Assembly: GCF_028209885.1 (NCBI RefSeq)
Contig: NZ_JAQLEM010000001.1
Coordinates: 1 to 64,000 of the forward strand
Reading direction: 5' to 3'
From: Collinsella aerofaciens
Lineage (GTDB): Bacteria > Actinomycetota > Coriobacteriia > Coriobacteriales > Coriobacteriaceae
Length of the DNA: 64,000 nt
The notes beneath the pieces were generated by a model. That model searched no databases. It was given only the letters and a program-made list of their open reading frames with translations, and was not told the DNA's origin. Positions 1-7,197 of the stretch are shown piece by piece (position 1 is the stretch's first letter; every line of letters starts with the position of its first letter). The position numbers were made by a program, and so were the translations under genes.

Positions 1-52
1 GTTGGGGACGTTCTTAAACGACTAGTCATTCAAGAACGTCCCCAACGACTAC
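1..52. repeat. Inverted intergenic repeat GTTGGGGACGTTCTT
   Basis: Bases 1-15 (GTTGGGGACGTTCTT) are the exact reverse complement of 32-46, separated by a 16-base loop. The outer part AAGAACGTCCCCAACGACTAC recurs almost exactly at 60654-60674. It is therefore an interspersed repeat rather than a gene-specific hairpin. It may also act as a terminator for whatever lies upstream of the window. Confidence 0.7.
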
Positions 53-60
53 GACAACTG

Positions 61-108
61 TTGACATCATATACTATGTGTCATATAGTAGGTGTTACAC
101 AGTATACT
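61..108 (+). promoter_or_regulatory. PadR promoter with overlapping inverted-repeat operator
   Basis: A consensus -35 TTGACA (61-66) and a -10 TATAGT (84-89) are separated by 17 bp. The inverted repeat TACTAT-N7-ATAGTA (72-77 and 85-90) lies across the spacer and the -10. A second palindrome AGTATACT (101-108) follows. PadR proteins usually repress their own operon through AT-rich dyads at the promoter, so autorepression is the likely reading. Confidence 0.75.
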
Positions 109-126
109 ACGAAAGGAGGTGTGCGG

Positions 127-447
127 ATGGAGGCACAGATGAAGCGCGGCTTCCTCGAGGCCTGCGTACTCGCGGCCGTCTCGGGCGAGGAATCCTACGG
201 CTATCAGATCGTAAAGGACGTGCCCGCGAGCATGGGGCTCACGGAGTCCACGCTCCATCCGTTGCTCAAGCGCCTGGAGAAGGCGGGGTGCATCACGGCG
301 CGCTCCGCCGAGCACAACGGGCGGCTGCGAAGGTACTACCGCATCACGGACACCGGGCATGAGCGTATCGCCGAGTTCCTCGCCGAATGGCCATCCGTGC
401 AGGAGATCTACCGTTACGTGAAGGGAGCGCACCATGACGCGCGATGA
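127..447 (+). CDS. PadR family transcriptional regulator
   Basis: A small winged-helix DNA-binding repressor of 106 aa, typical of the short PadR subfamily. The N-terminal half holds the PadR core: YGYQIVKDV (about 24-32), the recognition region STLHPLLKRLEKAG (41-54), and the wing with RRYYRITDTG (68-77). ATG 127 is chosen because AAAGGAGGT (112-120) lies 6 nt upstream; in-frame upstream codons lie inside the promoter. The stop overlaps the next gene by 14 nt, so the two are translationally coupled. Short PadR proteins paired with a DUF1700 membrane protein are a common Gram-positive module, often responding to envelope stress. The ligand is unknown. Confidence 0.9.
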   Translation: MEAQMKRGFLEACVLAAVSGEESYGYQIVKDVPASMGLTESTLHPLLKRLEKAGCITARSAEHNGRLRRYYRITDTGHERIAEFLAEWPSVQEIYRYVKGAHHDAR

Positions 448-1066
448 GTTCTTGAACCGGCTGGGCGAGCTTCTGGCCTGCCTGCCGGCAGATCAGGTAA
501 AGGAAACGCAGGAGTTCTACGCGGAGGTCATCGCCGACCGTATGGAGGACGGCATGACGGAGGCCGAGGCTGTGGCCGCCATGGGCACGCTCGGTGAGGT
601 CGCCGAGGCAACGCTCGACGAACTGCCCGCCGTGCCGCGCGCAATTGCGAGGACCAAGCGCAAGAGCACGGCGCTTCTATGGGCGCTCGCCATCGTGGGC
701 TCTCCGGTATGGATTCCGCTGCTGCTCGCGTTCGTCGCCGTTGCCGCTACGGTCTACATCTGCATTTGGGTTCTTGCGCTCTGCGTGTGGATCGTGGCCG
801 CGGCATTCGGGGGCGCGGGCGTGGTGGGGCTCCTGTTCGCCGTGGACGGCATCATTATCGTGCATGTTCCGTACGTTTTAACCTCGATGGGAATGGGATT
901 CGCTTCCATCGGTGTGGCGCTTCTCGCGGGAGCCGGCGCCTGGACGGCGTCCAAGCAAATCGCGCGCCTCTCTGCCCTTTGGGCGAAGAAAGCCGTTTCG
1001 CCCTTCTGGAAAGATCGAGGCAATAAGAGCCGCAGGGTCGCTGAAGCGGCGCCGCTCACGGCATAG
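434..1066 (+). CDS. DUF1700 (HAAS) domain membrane protein
   Basis: 210 aa. The N-terminal 65 residues form the helical DUF1700/HAAS region: MTRDEFLNRLGELL, then EFYAEVIADRMEDGM with the AVAAMGTLGEVA segment typical of the family. Three or four hydrophobic segments follow (about 80-102, 106-128, 130-148, 154-172), then a basic tail. The family is almost always encoded directly after PadR, with which it is thought to couple membrane state to transcription. Here its start overlaps the PadR stop by 14 nt and the next gene begins 14 nt downstream. The biochemical role is unproven. Confidence 0.85.
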   Translation: MTRDEFLNRLGELLACLPADQVKETQEFYAEVIADRMEDGMTEAEAVAAMGTLGEVAEATLDELPAVPRAIARTKRKSTALLWALAIVGSPVWIPLLLAFVAVAATVYICIWVLALCVWIVAAAFGGAGVVGLLFAVDGIIIVHVPYVLTSMGMGFASIGVALLAGAGAWTASKQIARLSALWAKKAVSPFWKDRGNKSRRVAEAAPLTA

Positions 1067-1080
1067 GAAGGAGTGCAAAC

Positions 1081-1344
1081 ATGTCCAGCGTAAAAAAGAT
1101 TTACCTTGCCGTAGCGGGTGGGCTTGTTGCCACGGGGCTCGTCCTGGCTGCTATCGGATTTGTAGCCTCTGGCTTTAACCTCGCTGTGTTCAACACACAG
1201 ATCGACCTGCGCGATGACACCATCATTCTGAGTGGTGTTGAAATAGACGACCCGACAGGACTTCCACTCATCGAGCAGCTTGCCGAGGTTGGCGAGATCC
1301 ATATTGGATCTGCAACGACCGGTTCGTCTTCTCCTCGCACATGA
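1081..1344 (+). pseudogene. Truncated DUF4097-like membrane-anchored protein
   Basis: An 87-aa reading frame with a good ribosome site (AGGAAGGAG, 1067-1075). It has an N-terminal membrane anchor (about 7-30) followed by about 45 residues resembling the start of a DUF4097-type extracellular beta repeat domain (EIHIGSA near the end). Complete third members of such operons are around 250-300 aa, like the one at 42424-43323. The homologous part appears to stop near 1315 and the last residues read into unrelated sequence carrying a ParB-like fragment on the other strand. I read this as a 3' truncation by insertion or deletion. The stub may still be translated and membrane-inserted. Confidence 0.6.
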
Positions 1345-1504
1345 TCGAGCTCGTAGCAGCCATCCCCCTTCGGGCGCACCACGACGGGCGTGAGCACGCC
1401 GCGCTCGGAGCCTTTTTGCGAGACCTTCCGTCACGCTCTTCCTGCGTGGTGAACCGGTCATCGACCGACGGGAAGCTGATGGAAATTTCTCGACTTCGGG
1501 CCAA
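1314..1504 (-). pseudogene. Decayed ParB-like N-terminal fragment
   Basis: Reading the minus strand, one frame gives VDDRFTTQEERDG and a second gives SERGVLTPVVVRPKGDGCYEL. Together they resemble the ParB/Spo0J-type N-terminal region, in which an xDRF-like stretch is followed by xERGVLTPVxVRPxxxGxYEL. The two parts are in different frames, with an in-frame stop between them in the second frame, and neither end has a normal gene boundary. Such ParB-like proteins are common on plasmids and conjugative elements, so this is probably a scar of one. Confidence 0.5.
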
Positions 1505-1550
1505 TCCCGAAAGGCTGAGGAGATGTCGAGCATGACCTCATGACGGGGAT

Positions 1551-1627
1551 GGCCCGGCGGCAATGCCGGGCCGCCCTCGGCAGCCGAGACTCCCCGCCCC
1601 GGCCCCGGGCAAGGGGCCGTCCCTTGC
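1551..1627. terminator. Two GC-rich hairpins between convergent genes
   Basis: GGCCCGGC (1551-1558) pairs with GCCGGGCC (1565-1572), and GCAAGGG (1609-1615) pairs with CCCTTGC (1621-1627). They lie just past the end of the minus-strand MFS gene. No clear T-tract follows either hairpin, so termination is plausible but not certain. Apart from these and the ParB-like scar, I see nothing in 1345-1668. Confidence 0.4.
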
Positions 1628-1668
1628 ATCTCCATCCCGGTTGCGAAAGAGCCGAGAAGTGGCCGCGC

Positions 1669-3045
1669 CTACGAGGGGATCTCCCTCGGGATGAACCGCG
1701 ACGCGACCAGGCCGGCGACGGCCGCCACGCACACCGCGCCGAACACCCCAGCCGTACCCGCGGCGGTCGCGGCGGGGGCAAGCATGCCGCACGCCGCAGT
1801 CGAGACGGTGCCGCCGAAGCCCCTGAAGAACATGGCCATGGAGGTGGCGCGCCCGGCGTCCGCCGGATCGGCGCCCGTCTGGGCGGCAAGGTTGGACACG
1901 GGCATGCCGATGCCGACGCCGAGACCCAGCACCGCCGCGACGGCGGTGCAGGAGGCGACCGCTAGCATCGGGGACATCGCAGAGAACGTCACCGACGCCG
2001 CAAGGACGACGGCGGATGACGCCGCCGCGATGGCGCGGAGCCGCCCGGTCGCGCGGAACGCCGCGCCGGATGTATTGCTGCCGACCATGAGGGCAAGCGT
2101 CATGGGAATGAGCACCGCGCCGGACGAGGCAGCGGCCATGCCCAGCCCCTCCTGGAGGAGCCTAGGCAGGTAGGAGACGCCCGCCATGAGGGCGAATTGG
2201 ACGCAGAAGCCGGAGACGAACCCCGCTACGACCTGCCCGCGGCGAAACAGCCCCATGGGGACGGTCGGGGCGGCCTTGCCCCTCTCCACGCGGGAAAGGA
2301 GCGCGGCGCAGGCAACGGACAGCACGACGAGGGCGACGAACTGCGGCGAGGCCATGGGAAAGACGCTGCCCGCCAAGCTGAAGGCGAGGACGAGGCTCAG
2401 AACGCACAGCGAGGCGGCGACGCTCCCCGAGACGTCGAAGCCAACTACAGGGGCCCCGGGAGCCCTGCCGGGCAGGCAGCGCCCCGACAGGAACAGGGCG
2501 ACGATCGAGATGGGGAGGTTGACGACGAAGATGACGTGCCAGGATAACCCCTGGGCGACGGCCCCGCCGATGACGGGCCCTACGACGCTCGCAATCCCGT
2601 ACATGGCCGAAGCCGCCCCGAGGTACGGTCCCCTGTCCCTCGGGGCGAGCATCATCGCCGCGGCAATGAACACACCCGCCTCGAGAACGCCGCCGCCCAC
2701 GCCCTGAAGCAGGCGGAACGCCGCCAGCGCCTCTATCGTCGGTGCGAGGGCGCACAGGACGGACGATGCGGCGAAGAGCGCGAGCCCCGCCACGTACACC
2801 CTCCAGAGGCCGAACGAGAACGCCAGCCCTCCGCACAGGAGGGTGGATACGGTGCTCGCCACGAGGTAGGCGGTAATCGGCCAGGCATAGTGGGCCTCCC
2901 CTCCGAGCGCCGCGGCGACGGTGGGCATGGCAGTGGCCACCACGGTCGAGTCGAGCGCCGCGACGAACAAGGCGAGCATGAGGCCCGCCACGGTCGACTT
3001 ACCGACCGCCCCCGTCGCGGGGATGGACATCGGTTTTTCCTGCAT
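1669..3045 (-). CDS. MFS multidrug-type transporter (DHA2-like)
   Basis: 458 aa, strongly hydrophobic, with the drug:H+ antiporter signature: LDSTVVATAMPTVAAAL in the first segment (motif D1-like), RLLQGVGGGVLEA, and GPVIGGAVAQGLSWHVIF, which matches motif C and the loop after it. This fits EmrB/QacA-type exporters of the cytoplasmic membrane. The start at 3045 has GAGAGGAAG upstream with good spacing; an internal ATG at 3030 is an alternative. It lies 78 bp downstream of an AraC-type regulator on the same strand, which probably controls it. Its base composition is more GC-rich than most of the window, suggesting acquisition with the regulator. The substrate is unknown. Confidence 0.85.
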   Translation of the reverse strand: MQEKPMSIPATGAVGKSTVAGLMLALFVAALDSTVVATAMPTVAAALGGEAHYAWPITAYLVASTVSTLLCGGLAFSFGLWRVYVAGLALFAASSVLCALAPTIEALAAFRLLQGVGGGVLEAGVFIAAAMMLAPRDRGPYLGAASAMYGIASVVGPVIGGAVAQGLSWHVIFVVNLPISIVALFLSGRCLPGRAPGAPVVGFDVSGSVAASLCVLSLVLAFSLAGSVFPMASPQFVALVVLSVACAALLSRVERGKAAPTVPMGLFRRGQVVAGFVSGFCVQFALMAGVSYLPRLLQEGLGMAAASSGAVLIPMTLALMVGSNTSGAAFRATGRLRAIAAASSAVVLAASVTFSAMSPMLAVASCTAVAAVLGLGVGIGMPVSNLAAQTGADPADAGRATSMAMFFRGFGGTVSTAACGMLAPAATAAGTAGVFGAVCVAAVAGLVASRFIPREIPS

Positions 3046-3123
3046 GTTTCTTCCTCTCTACTCAGCGCCCGCCCGCGCGGGCACCGCGGGGCATCCCCCG
3101 CGTCAGACAAAAGGAAGGACGGG

Positions 3124-4014
3124 TCACCCCCTGGGCCTCCTCGCCACGGGCATCCAGATCTCGCTGCGATACCCTCTCGACGCGAAGTCGCCATGCGGGT
3201 ACACCTCGAGGCTGACGTCGCCGGCGAGCTCGTAGCCCGAGGACGGGAGCCACTCGGAGAAGATTCTGCGGTAGTGCTCGGCGGTCGCGACGTCGCACGG
3301 CCCGGTGCAGCCGAACACGGCCCACGTGCCGGCGGGGACGTAAATCTCGTCCGCCCAGCCGGGGGCCTCCCCCGAGGACGCCACCGCTATCCGGTAGCTC
3401 GACTCCCCGCCCTCGGACACGTTGACCCCGAGAACCCCCTCGGGTCCCGAGCCATCGGCGAGGGCGAGCAGGGCCTCGATGCTCCCGGAGCGCGAGGCGC
3501 CACCCCAGAACCTCCCGAGCTCCTCTCTCCCCTCCTCCCCCATCTGGGCGAGGAGGCCCGCCTCGGACGGCCCGCACGGAAGCGACACCCCGACGAGGCG
3601 CATCCCGCCCCATGGGACGATCCTCCACGGCAGGGGCTCGGCGCCCGTGACGGTGAGGGAGAACGAAAGCCTCGGAAAGACCGAGAGCGGGGCGCCCGGG
3701 CGCTTCGCCTCGCTGGGCGAGATCCCGAGGGCGTCCCTGAACGCTCGGTTGAACGCGGTCGGGGAGCAGTAGCCGTACCGGACCGCGACGTCGACGACCC
3801 GCTCCCCGCGGGACAGGTCGAGCGCGGCGCGGGAGATGCGGCGCCGGCGCACGTACTCCCCGAGACCGATGCCGGCGATATAGGAGAACATCCTCCGGAA
3901 CTGTCCCTCGGTGCAGGCGGCGAGCCGCGCCGCATGGGCGAGGTCGAGGTCCCCCTCGAGGTTCGCCTCTATGTAGTCCATCGCGTCGTTGAGGCCCTCT
4001 ATCCAGCCCATCGG
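3124..4014 (-). CDS. AraC family regulator with GyrI-like effector domain
   Basis: 296 aa from ATG 4014, preceded by GGAAGGA about 10 nt upstream; a longer open frame to 4353 exists but shows no family similarity. Residues 1-105 hold the two AraC helix-turn-helix motifs (DLAHAARLAACTEGQFRRMF and RVVDVAVRYGYCSPTAFNRAF), with the second ending GISPSEAKR. The C-terminal half (about 120-295) fits the GyrI-like/bacterial transcription activator effector domain that binds small hydrophobic ligands (ending YRSEIWMPV). The layout resembles Rob/BmrR-type multidrug sensors, matching the MFS pump downstream. It is probably an activator of that pump. Confidence 0.85.
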   Translation of the reverse strand, partial: PMGWIEGLNDAMDYIEANLEGDLDLAHAARLAACTEGQFRRMFSYIAGIGLGEYVRRRRISRAALDLSRGERVVDVAVRYGYCSPTAFNRAFRDALGISPSEAKRPGAPLSVFPRLSFSLTVTGAEPLPWRIVPWGGMRLVGVSLPCGPSEAGLLAQMGEEGREELGRFWGGASRSGSIEALLALADGSGPEGVLGVNVSEGGESSYRIAVASSGEAPGWADEIYVPAGTWAVFGCTGPCDVATAEHYRRIFSEWLPSSGYELAGDVSLEVYPHGDFASRGYRSEIWMPVARRPRG

Positions 4015-4385
4015 GTCACCATCCTTCCGAGAAGAGAGCATGGGGCAACAAGGCAGCGCAGTCCTCGCGTCCAAGGGGCGAATAATGAGAGTTTTTGATG
4101 ACTGGCTCGTCGCCGACGGCCCGTCTCGATGATAGACCGTCGGCACGAGGATCCGACCCGCGAATGCCCGTTTTGCATTGTCAGGAACCTCGCTCAGGAG
4201 CACGCCATGAAGGAGGATGCCCGCCGCGCCGTGATGCGCGCGGCACACCAACGACGCGACAGCCGCGATCGAAAGCTGAGGAGGGACGTTAGCCACTGGG
4301 TTAGCAAGTAGCCCATTCCGTGCGCACAGCGCCAGGAACAGCGGCCCGCCCATCGATCATCTTGGACCATGGTACAGTCGCAGTA
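4015..4385. other. Intergenic region upstream of the AraC gene
   Basis: No convincing gene. A hairpin (GCCGACGG, 4112-4119, with CCGTCGGC, about 4138-4145) lies near the presumed AraC promoter side. Composition shifts here from the GC-rich AraC-MFS block to the background. Short open frames on both strands lack ribosome sites and homology. Confidence 0.4.
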
Positions 4386-4543
4386 AGAGGACGGACAGCG
4401 GGCGTGCGCCAGGGCGAACAAATTGGCATGAAAAGAAGACGGCATAGACCTTCTGGTCATGCCGTCTTCTTTGAATGACTAGTTGTCGCTCTGGTGCCCG
4501 CGCAGCGTCGGCCGATTCGCCGTTCGGTAGAACGGCGGAACCG
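4386..4543 (-). ncRNA. Structured 3' element, copy 1 (downstream of livF)
   Basis: Begins one base after the livF stop codon, reading on the minus strand. Hairpin A is GCCGTTC/GAACGGC (4519-4525, 4530-4536) with loop TACC on the minus strand. It is followed by the block GGCCGACGCTGCGCGGGC. An outer stem pairs 4398-4421 with 4483-4501. Inside it hairpin B (4433-4471) has a 13-bp stem topped by GACC-AGAA-GGTC and is followed by TTCTTTTC, a plausible terminator. The last conserved block reads CGCTGTCCGTCCTCT. Copy 2 at 60750-60904 keeps the loops and linkers while all three stems differ in sequence but still pair. Confidence 0.65.
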
Positions 4544-4544
4544 C

Positions 4545-5258
4545 CTAACCGCCCAGATAGGCTTTGCGCACGTTGTCGTCGTGCAGGAGCTCCTGGCCGG
4601 TGCCGGTCATGGTGATCTTGCCGGTCTCGAGCACGTAGCCGCGCGTGGCGATGGAAAGCGCCATCTGCGCGTTCTGCTCGACCAGAAGCACCGTGGTGCC
4701 GGCCTTGTGCAGGTCCTCGACAATCTGGAAGATCTGCTCGATCAGAATCGGCGCCAGGCCCATGGAGGGCTCGTCGAGCATAAGCAGCTTGGGGTTGCTC
4801 ATAAGTGCGCGGCCCATAACGAGCATCTGCTGCTCGCCGCCCGAAAGGGTGCCGGCGACCTGACGGCGGCGCTCCTTAAGGCGCGGGAACTGCTCGTAGA
4901 CGCGCTCAAGGCCCGGAGCAACCGTGGACTTGGGCTGCGTGTAGGCGCCCATCTCCAGGTTCTCCTCGACCGTCATCTGCAAAAAGGCGCGACGGCCCTC
5001 GGGGACCTGAGCCAAGCCCTTACCCACCAGCTTGTCGGCAGGCGTATGGGTAATGTCCTCGCCCATAAACTTGATGGAGCCGGTCTTGGAACGCAGCAGG
5101 CCCGAGACGGTCTTGAGCGTCGTGGACTTGCCGGCGCCGTTTGCGCCGATCAGGGCCACGATCTCGCCCTCGTTGACGTTAAAGGAGATGTCCTTGATGG
5201 CGTGGATAGCGCCGTACCAGACGTTGATGTTGTAGACGGAAAGCATCGGCTCTGCCAT
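4545..5258 (-). CDS. livF: Branched-chain amino acid ABC transporter, ATP-binding protein LivF
   Basis: 237 aa, the usual LivF length. It is one of two ATPases powering high-affinity import of leucine, isoleucine and valine. Visible motifs are Walker A GANGAGKSTTLKTVSG, signature LSGGEQQMLVMGRAL, Walker B LLMLDEPSMGLAP and the switch histidine region TVLLVEQN. LivF is told from LivG by its shorter length and the conserved MGLAP after Walker B. It is the last gene of the livHMGF transcript, with its ATG directly after the livG stop. A structured terminator-like element follows the stop codon. Confidence 0.95.
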   Translation of the reverse strand: MAEPMLSVYNINVWYGAIHAIKDISFNVNEGEIVALIGANGAGKSTTLKTVSGLLRSKTGSIKFMGEDITHTPADKLVGKGLAQVPEGRRAFLQMTVEENLEMGAYTQPKSTVAPGLERVYEQFPRLKERRRQVAGTLSGGEQQMLVMGRALMSNPKLLMLDEPSMGLAPILIEQIFQIVEDLHKAGTTVLLVEQNAQMALSIATRGYVLETGKITMTGTGQELLHDDNVRKAYLGG

Positions 5259-6119
5259 TTAGTTCTCCCCCTTATCCTGCTTGCCCAGATATGCCTCGAT
5301 AACAGCGTCGTTGTTCTGGATTTCCTCCGCCGTACCCTTGGCGATAACCTTGCCAAAGTTAAGCACGCAGATGCCCTCGCAAATGTTCATAACGAGCGAC
5401 ATATCATGCTCGATAAGCATGATGGCAATGCCAAAGGTGTCGCGAATCTTGACGATGTTCTCCATGAGCTCCGCGGTCTCGGACGGGTTCATGCCGGCAG
5501 CAGGCTCGTCGAGCAGCAGTAGCTTGGGGTTGGTGGCAAGCGCGCGGACGATCTCCAGACGACGCTGAGCGCCGTAAGGCAGCGATCCGGCCTGCTCGTT
5601 TGCCAGATGCTCCATATCAAAGATGGACAGCAGCTCCATGGCGCGCTCGTGAGCAGCCTTCTCGTGCTTCCAATACGTCGGCAGGCGCAGCACGCCCTCA
5701 AAGCCGGAGTAACGCTCCTGGTTATGCAGGCCGACCTTGACGTTATCCTCCACCGTCATGGTGTTGAATAGGCGAATGTTCTGGAAGGTACGGGCAATAC
5801 CCATGCGGTTGACCTGGTAGACCGACTTGCCCGAGGTGTCCTCGCCGTCGAGCAGGATGGTGCCATGCGTGGGCTGGTACACCTTGGTGAGCAGGTTGAA
5901 GACCGTGGTCTTGCCGGCGCCGTTGGGACCGATCAGACCGGCGATCTCGGTCTTGCCGATAGTCAGGCTAAAGTCGTCGACTGCCTTAAGGCCACCGAAC
6001 TCAATGCCCAGGTGGATGCACTCGAGTGCAGGGCGCTCGCCCAGGTCACGATCGGGAACGATGGCGCCAGAAGGATACGGGACCATCTTGCCCTTCTTGA
6101 ACTCAAATTTACTGGGCAT
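5259..6119 (-). CDS. livG: Branched-chain amino acid ABC transporter, ATP-binding protein LivG
   Basis: 286 aa from ATG 6119, chosen because AAGGAGGT lies 8 nt upstream; it overlaps the end of livM by 11 nt. It is the second ATPase of the Liv importer. Walker A is GPNGAGKTTVFNLLT, the signature region is SLPYGAQRRLEIVRAL and Walker B is LLLLDEPAAGMNPSE, the last being typical of LivG. The first 25 residues (basic, ending at VPYPSG) extend beyond the usual LivG start and have no assigned role. It would pair with LivF on the cytoplasmic face of LivH/LivM. Confidence 0.95.
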   Translation of the reverse strand: MPSKFEFKKGKMVPYPSGAIVPDRDLGERPALECIHLGIEFGGLKAVDDFSLTIGKTEIAGLIGPNGAGKTTVFNLLTKVYQPTHGTILLDGEDTSGKSVYQVNRMGIARTFQNIRLFNTMTVEDNVKVGLHNQERYSGFEGVLRLPTYWKHEKAAHERAMELLSIFDMEHLANEQAGSLPYGAQRRLEIVRALATNPKLLLLDEPAAGMNPSETAELMENIVKIRDTFGIAIMLIEHDMSLVMNICEGICVLNFGKVIAKGTAEEIQNNDAVIEAYLGKQDKGEN

Positions 6120-7188
6120 CGGCTGCCACCTCCTTCTTGGAAGCAAAGCGGTCCTTGACGCGACCGAAGAACGCCTTGAGCTGCGGGTTGTTGGTAAAAA
6201 TCATGACCAGGATCAGCACGATGGCATAGATGAGCATGCGGTAGTCCGAGAACTGACGGAGCAGCTCGGGAAGCACCGTAAGCAGCGCCGCCGCGATGAC
6301 GGAGCCGCGCATATTGCCCAGGCCGCCCAGGACCACGAACACCAGGATGAGAATGGACGTGTTGAAGTCGAACTTGGTGGCGGAGAGCTGCGAGAAGTTA
6401 CCGCCGAAGAGGGCTCCGGCAGCACCGGCGAGGGCAGCGGAAACCACGAAGGCGATCATGCGGTACTCGGTGACGGAGATGCCTACGGACTCGGCTGCAA
6501 TCTTGTTATCGCGCACGGCCATAATGGCACGGCCGGTACGGCTGCGAACCAGGTTGAGCACGATCACGAGTGCGACCATGACCAGGATGGCACCGGCGAG
6601 GAAGGTCGAGTACGTCGACACGCCCGAGGCGCCCTGGGCTCCCTTAATGATGGCGGTGCCGTCCTCGAGCAGGTGCAGGTCGTCGATCGTAGAGTTGCCC
6701 GTGATGTTAAAGATCACGTGCAGGCCGCGGGAGTCGACGCCCACAATGAGGCAGGTGACGATCTCCTTGATGATCTCGCCAAAAGCCAGGGTCACGATAG
6801 CCAGGTAATCGCCGCTCAGGCGAAGGACCGGGATGCCGATCAAGAAGCCCAGGATAGCGGCAGCGATGGCGCCGACCACGATGCTGATGATAAGGCGCAC
6901 CGGATCGGAGGGAACGGCGCTCTCGAGGGCGACCGCGGTGACGATGCCCGTGTAGGCGCCGACACTCATAAAGCCCGCATGGCCCAGCGACAAATCGCCC
7001 GCGATGCCGACGACAAGGTTGAGGGAAATGGCCATGACGATGTAGGCCGTGATGGGAACCAGCTGACCGGCGATCATGCGCGGAATCATGTGGTTGGACT
7101 GCATAAAGAACACGATGGCGAAGGCCACGATGCACATGGCGTACGTGACAAAGTCGTGACGCGTCTGCTTGTCTTTAAGAAACTTCAT
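6109..7188 (-). CDS. livM: Branched-chain amino acid ABC transporter, permease LivM
   Basis: About 359 aa with roughly ten membrane segments, one of two permease subunits. The conserved stretch SLNLVVGIAGDLSLGHAGFM and the later GRAIMAVRDNKIAAESVGI (the coupling-helix region contacting the ATPase) identify LivM. ATG 7188 has AGGTGAG close upstream. A GTG at 7197, immediately after the livH stop, is an equally possible start. The gene sits between livH and livG with essentially no spacing, so it is one transcript. Confidence 0.93.
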   Translation of the reverse strand: MKFLKDKQTRHDFVTYAMCIVAFAIVFFMQSNHMIPRMIAGQLVPITAYIVMAISLNLVVGIAGDLSLGHAGFMSVGAYTGIVTAVALESAVPSDPVRLIISIVVGAIAAAILGFLIGIPVLRLSGDYLAIVTLAFGEIIKEIVTCLIVGVDSRGLHVIFNITGNSTIDDLHLLEDGTAIIKGAQGASGVSTYSTFLAGAILVMVALVIVLNLVRSRTGRAIMAVRDNKIAAESVGISVTEYRMIAFVVSAALAGAAGALFGGNFSQLSATKFDFNTSILILVFVVLGGLGNMRGSVIAAALLTVLPELLRQFSDYRMLIYAIVLILVMIFTNNPQLKAFFGRVKDRFASKKEVAADAQ

Positions 7189-7197
7189 AACGCTCAC

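Noticed and set aside
754..1635. 293-codon minus-strand frame through the PadR operon
   Set aside because: Only a short stretch is ParB-like and that is frameshifted; the rest is a shadow of the DUF1700 gene.
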